From Patescibacteria group bacterium (GTDB lineage: Bacteria; Patescibacteriota; Patescibacteriia; Patescibacteriales; Patescibacteriaceae), in assembly GCA_028704945.1 (NCBI GenBank), contig JAQWEL010000005.1:45683-109682 (forward strand): a stretch of DNA of 64,000 nt, written 5' to 3'. The position numbers and the translations under genes are program-made. This document shows, piece after piece, positions 61,201 to 64,000 of this stretch; position 1 is the first letter of the stretch, and each line of letters starts with the position of its first letter. Below the pieces are notes generated by a model, which had not been told where the DNA came from, did no database searches, and saw only the letters and a list, made by a program, of their open reading frames with translations.

Positions 61201-61709
61201 ATCCAAGCACCTCTATTTGGGATAATCTTAGAGGCATAAAGCTTCTTGCCCTTCATTAACTGGGCAGTAAAAATAACACCGGCACTACGGATTAATTGTG
61301 AGACAATAACGCGCTCAATGCCGTTAATAATGAAAGTGCCATTTTTAGTAATTAATGGAAAATCGCCCAAAAATATTTCTTGAGTGTTGGCCGTATCCAT
61401 TTTTTTGTTTCTTAAAGTAACTTTTACTCTAAGAGAAGCTTCATAAGTGATGTTTTTAGCCTTTGACTCGGTTTCGGAAAATTTCGGCTCATCAAAATAA
61501 TAATCACCGAAAACCAATTCTAAGTCACGACCAATAAAATCAGAAATAGGAGAAAATTCTTCAAAAAGTTCCCTCAGGCCATCTTCCATGAACCATTTAT
61601 AGGAATTCTTTTGTACCTCAATGAGGTCAGGCATCGGCATCGCTGATTCTGCGTCGGCAAAATAGGCACGATCAGGATGGCGATCAAAAAATTGCTGGAC
61701 TTTTGGCAT
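58218..61709 (-). CDS. rpoB: RNA polymerase beta subunit
   Basis: 1163 residues. Landmarks are the rifampicin region with [30 protein letters not shown], whose cores are QLSQFMDQ and HKRRLSALG, then the active-site [12 protein letters not shown]-equivalent ([10 protein letters not shown]) and the C-terminal [23 protein letters not shown] region. Within the rifampicin region, the Ser, His and Arg positions usual for sensitive enzymes look normal. The long leader contains two attenuator-like structures. Confidence 0.98.
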   Translation of the reverse strand: [1163 protein letters not shown]

Positions 61710-61747
61710 AATATTTCTTTTTTAAAACCAATTAGCAAAACAAAAAT

Positions 61748-61775
61748 AACCTAACCAATATAAAATTGGCAGGTT
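61748..61775 (-). terminator. attenuator-like hairpin just before rpoB
   Basis: Ten paired bases with a small internal bulge (61748-61759 with 61765-61775) and a 5-nt loop, followed on the minus strand by TATTTTTGTTTT. It ends 38 nt before the rpoB ATG, so it would act as a premature terminator in the leader. Confidence 0.6.
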
Positions 61776-61828
61776 TTAAGGGTTACGATAAGATAGCTTT
61801 AATCACCCTAAACATGGCTAAAATAAAC

Positions 61829-61916
61829 AAAAAAACGACCTATTGCTTCGGAATTTTAATTACCGAGTGGAATACGTAAGACACTAAAATTAGCGCTTTT
61901 CCACAATATTGGTCGC
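61829..61916 (-). ncRNA. three-way-junction leader RNA of rpoB ending in a terminator
   Basis: In the transcript the closing helix P1 pairs 61911-61916 with 61835-61840 and 61904-61908 with 61841-61845, separated by a 2-nt bulge. Inside are P2 (61899-61904 with 61867-61872) capped by P2b (61890-61895 with 61882-61887), and P3 (61863-61866 with 61848-61851). P1 is followed directly by seven T (plus-strand A at 61829-61835). The base closing the junction (61904) can pair in P1 or P2. Folded by eye; no known class recognised. Confidence 0.68.
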
Positions 61917-61993
61917 TTTTTCTGTCATTTAGTTAATTTTATTGAATATTTAGCACTTTCAGGTAAAAGTCTGAATAAAGAAAATGTTACTTT

Positions 61994-62022
61994 AATTTAA
62001 CAAAAAAAATAAAAAATGTCAA
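61994..62022 (-). promoter_or_regulatory. rpoB-rpoC promoter
   Basis: On the minus strand, -35 TTGACA (62017-62022), a 17-nt spacer and -10 TAAATT (61994-61999). The leader is about 280 nt and holds the two structures listed. The rest of the 444-nt gap 61710-62153 is A/T-rich. Confidence 0.7.
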
Positions 62023-62139
62023 ATCCTTGAGAACATTTTTTGGATTAGTCAAGTTTTATTAATATTTTATTTAATCTTAGGTTATTTTTTATCAAATAAG
62101 TTTTAATTCACTATTACAAAATATATAATTTAAAATATC

Positions 62140-62148
62140 TTATCCACA
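62140..62148 (+). other. consensus DnaA box after parB
   Basis: TTATCCACA, a perfect match to the DnaA box, in the A/T-rich gap next to the parB stop. A one-mismatch version (TTTTCCACA) is at 61897-61905, inside the leader RNA. Too few sites to call an origin. Confidence 0.35.
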
Positions 62149-62153
62149 ACTTA

Positions 62154-63026
62154 TTATTTTATTTTCTTTAATATTTCGTTAAGTTCATCGTCACTATAAA
62201 AAGTGATAACAATCTGCCCGCCATTTTTGACTCTTTTTAAATTAATTTTAGTGCCAAAAAACTCTCTTAAAATAGACTCCTTTTCTCCATCAGCCTGCGG
62301 TGCAATCACTTGGGCTCTTTTAGTGCCGCCGCTTCGCCTTGTTTCTTCCATAGTAGCGCCAACACTCATCTTGTTAGCTAATATTTTTTTAAATAATACT
62401 TGCTGTTTAATGGGCGAATCAACTCCTAATAATATCTTAGCATGACCTTCGCTGATTGATCCATTGGACAAAGCTTTTTGCATTTCTTCTGGTAAATTCA
62501 ATAAACGAAAGATATTGGCCACACTCGATCTGGGTTTACCAAGCCTTTTAGCAATAGAATCTTGGCTAAGATTAAACTCATCTGATAATTTTTGCATTGA
62601 CAAGGCTACTTCAATCGGGTTTAAATCTTCTCTTTGGATATTTTCAATTAAAGCCAATTCAAGTTTTTGTTGAGCAGTCGCTTCCCTAATAATAGCCGGA
62701 ACTGTATCTAATTTAGCCAATTTAGCTGCTCGTAAACGTCTTTCTCCAGCAATAAGTTCATAACCTGAGCCATTTTTTACTACTACTAAAGGCTGTAAAA
62801 TGCCATGTTCTCTGATTGATTCAGCCAAATCTTGCAAAGATTGTTCAGAAAAATCACGTCTTGGTTGAGATACATTAGCTATTATTTCGTCCACGGGAAC
62901 AGCTAAAATCTTGCCATTAACATCTAAAACAGCTGCTGTTTCCGGCGTAACAGGAAAATCAGGTAAAATTTTATTAACTGTATTTTTTGGTGGTATTAAA
63001 GAATTTAATCCTCTGCCTAATGCCAT
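62154..63026 (-). CDS. parB: chromosome partitioning protein ParB
   Basis: 290 residues. N-terminal MALGRGLNSLIPP, a ParB/Srx domain with SIREHGILQPLVV and GERRLRAAKLAKL (CTP-binding GERR), a helix-turn-helix with LSQDSIAKRLGKPRSSVANIFRLL and a C-terminal dimerisation region. Binds parS sites and loads as a clamp. I found no parS-like palindrome in the window. 4 nt after parA. Confidence 0.95.
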   Translation of the reverse strand: MALGRGLNSLIPPKNTVNKILPDFPVTPETAAVLDVNGKILAVPVDEIIANVSQPRRDFSEQSLQDLAESIREHGILQPLVVVKNGSGYELIAGERRLRAAKLAKLDTVPAIIREATAQQKLELALIENIQREDLNPIEVALSMQKLSDEFNLSQDSIAKRLGKPRSSVANIFRLLNLPEEMQKALSNGSISEGHAKILLGVDSPIKQQVLFKKILANKMSVGATMEETRRSGGTKRAQVIAPQADGEKESILREFFGTKINLKRVKNGGQIVITFYSDDELNEILKKIK

Positions 63027-63030
63027 ATAA

Positions 63031-63798
63031 TTATTTATTTTCTAAAGCGATTATTTCTCGAGCTAATTTCTCATAAGCCCGACCGCCCTTTGATTTTGGG
63101 TCATAATGTAAAATAGTCCGACCATAGCTTGGCGATTCGGCCAAACGGACACTCCTGGGGATAATACTTCTAAAAATTCTGTTCGGGAAATACTGATAAA
63201 GCTCGTTCATAACTGCCCCAGACAAGCTATTGCGCTTATCAAACATAGTGATAACAGCGCCCATAATGCCTAATTCCGGCTTTAAGTTATCTTGGATAAG
63301 CTTAATAGTATTTAAAAGCTGTCCCAAGCCTTCCAAAGCATAATATTCCGATTGAACAGGAATCAAAATTTCATCAGCTGAAACCAAGGAATTAACTGTT
63401 AAAAGTCCTAAAGAAGGCGGGCCGTCAACAATAATATAGTCATATTCCCCCTTTATCTTATTTAAAACATTGTGCAACCGATATTCTCTATCCTCTAAAC
63501 CGACCAATTCTATACCGGCGCCGGCCAAAGATTCTGTGGCTGGGGCGACATGAAAATTCTTCTGATTAGTCGGAACTATAACTTCAGACAGTTCTTTTTC
63601 TCCTAAAATAGCTTCATAAATACCGTACTCCAGCTGGCTATGTTCTATACCGAGTCCAGAAGTAGCGTTGGCTTGGGGGTCGATATCAACCAAAAGAACT
63701 CGCTTATCAAAATTAGCGATATAAGCGGCTACATTAACAGCGGTAGTTGTTTTGCCAACCCCGCCTTTTTGATTAACAACAGCAATGATTTTACCCAT
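63031..63798 (-). CDS. parA: chromosome partitioning ATPase ParA/Soj
   Basis: 255 residues from the ATG at 63798, which gives MGKIIAVVNQKGGVGKTT with the deviant Walker A motif (KGGVGKTT). VLLVDIDPQANAT and YDYIIVDGPPSLGLLT are Walker A' and B. No N-terminal DNA-binding extension, so it is the chromosomal Soj type. The frame is open to 63858, but that start lies upstream of the promoter -10. The leader is about 13 nt and has no Shine-Dalgarno sequence. Confidence 0.95.
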   Translation of the reverse strand: MGKIIAVVNQKGGVGKTTTAVNVAAYIANFDKRVLLVDIDPQANATSGLGIEHSQLEYGIYEAILGEKELSEVIVPTNQKNFHVAPATESLAGAGIELVGLEDREYRLHNVLNKIKGEYDYIIVDGPPSLGLLTVNSLVSADEILIPVQSEYYALEGLGQLLNTIKLIQDNLKPELGIMGAVITMFDKRNSLSGAVMNELYQYFPNRIFRSIIPRSVRLAESPSYGRTILHYDPKSKGGRAYEKLAREIIALENK

Positions 63799-63817
63799 AA
63801 AAATTAATAGTGATTTC

Positions 63818-63846
63818 ATTATAACCAAATACAAACTATTTGACAA
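63818..63846 (-). promoter_or_regulatory. parA-parB promoter
   Basis: On the minus strand, -35 TTGTCA (63841-63846), a 17-nt spacer and -10 TATAAT (63818-63823). Back to back with the tRNA-Leu promoter; the two -35 boxes are 5 nt apart. Confidence 0.78.
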
Positions 63847-63851
63847 TTTTT

Positions 63852-63880
63852 TTGACACCCGCTATATTTGGTAATATAAA
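63852..63880 (+). promoter_or_regulatory. tRNA-Leu promoter
   Basis: -35 TTGACA (63852-63857), a 17-nt spacer and -10 TATAAA (63875-63880), 24 nt before the tRNA. Confidence 0.75.
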
Positions 63881-63904
63881 TTATTATTTTAAAGTCAATC
63901 AAAG

Positions 63905-63988
63905 GCCTCGATGGCGGAACTGGCAGACGCGCACGACTCAAAATCGTGTTCTGGAGACAGAGTGAGGGTTCGACTCCCTCTCGGGGCA
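63905..63988 (+). tRNA. tRNA-Leu (anticodon CAA)
   Basis: Acceptor GCCTCGA pairs with TCGGGGC (63981-63987) with one G-U; discriminator A at 63988. Anticodon stem CACGA/TCGTG with loop CTCAAAA, giving anticodon CAA (UUG codon). The long variable arm is that of a class II tRNA, and the T-loop is GGTTCGACTCC. The 3' CCA is not encoded (ACTA follows), so a CCA-adding enzyme is required. Confidence 0.95.
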
Positions 63989-64000
63989 CTAAAAATAAAA

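Noticed and set aside
1..64000. CRISPR arrays, prophage genes, integrases, toxin-antitoxin pairs and rRNA genes
   Set aside because: I looked for regularly spaced repeats and for these families and found none in this window.

Overview
The window reads as chromosomal DNA of an AT-rich bacterium that uses the standard genetic code. I think it is a member of the Patescibacteria (Candidate Phyla Radiation), probably Parcubacteria-like. Grounds: most genes lack a Shine-Dalgarno sequence and have very short leaders; there is a complete inner-membrane type IV pilus set (pilM-N-O-P-like-B-C plus pilins and pilD) with no outer-membrane secretin; the nucleoside diphosphate kinase is enlarged; rplJ-rplL and rpoB-rpoC are separated. 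No 16S gene is present, so the phylum is an inference.

Layout. 1-12.2 kb is housekeeping: mutM and a PfkB kinase; lexA with its own operator; the run holB, lipoprotein, frr, rseP, hpf, pilin-adhesin; a second pilin-adhesin; ndk; a ComEC-like metallo-beta-lactamase; trxA; and, on the plus strand, rpmA. 12.3-38.3 kb is one minus-strand run of about 24 genes. It starts with a Wzy/ligase-like TPR protein and the Wzm/Wzt exporter, passes through a CDP-sugar cassette (rfbF, rfbG, C-methyltransferase, rfbC-like, rfbD-like), many glycosyltransferases, a GDP-mannose 3,5-epimerase and methyltransferases, and ends with pilD and pyrG. 38.4-45.5 kb is the pilus operon pilM-N-O-P-B-C-pilin, closed by a strong terminator. 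45.6-54.1 kb holds a PD40-repeat protein and radA, then rplJ-rplL flanked by two copies of an unrecognised gene cassette, then mltG, manC and a DUF212 membrane protein. 54.2-64 kb holds rpoC and rpoB, parB and parA, and tRNA-Leu(CAA).

How it works together. The glycan run, together with manC, can plausibly make and export a surface polysaccharide containing a branched CDP-derived 6-deoxysugar and possibly L-galactose. The pilus operon, pilD and two large pilins ending in Lcl/DUF1566 domains can plausibly make an adhesive pilus. Both fit a small-genome cell that lives attached to others.

What stands out most is non-coding. A compact four-way-junction RNA lies just upstream of the major pilin. 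A three-way-junction RNA whose closing helix is also a terminator stem, followed by a second attenuator-like hairpin, lies in the rpoB leader. A 109-bp nested inverted repeat lies at the end of pyrG. A self-contained promoter-gene-terminator cassette is present in two copies with 563 identical bases, plus a rearranged relic, around rplJ-rplL. All structures and alignments were read by eye; no search or folding program was run.
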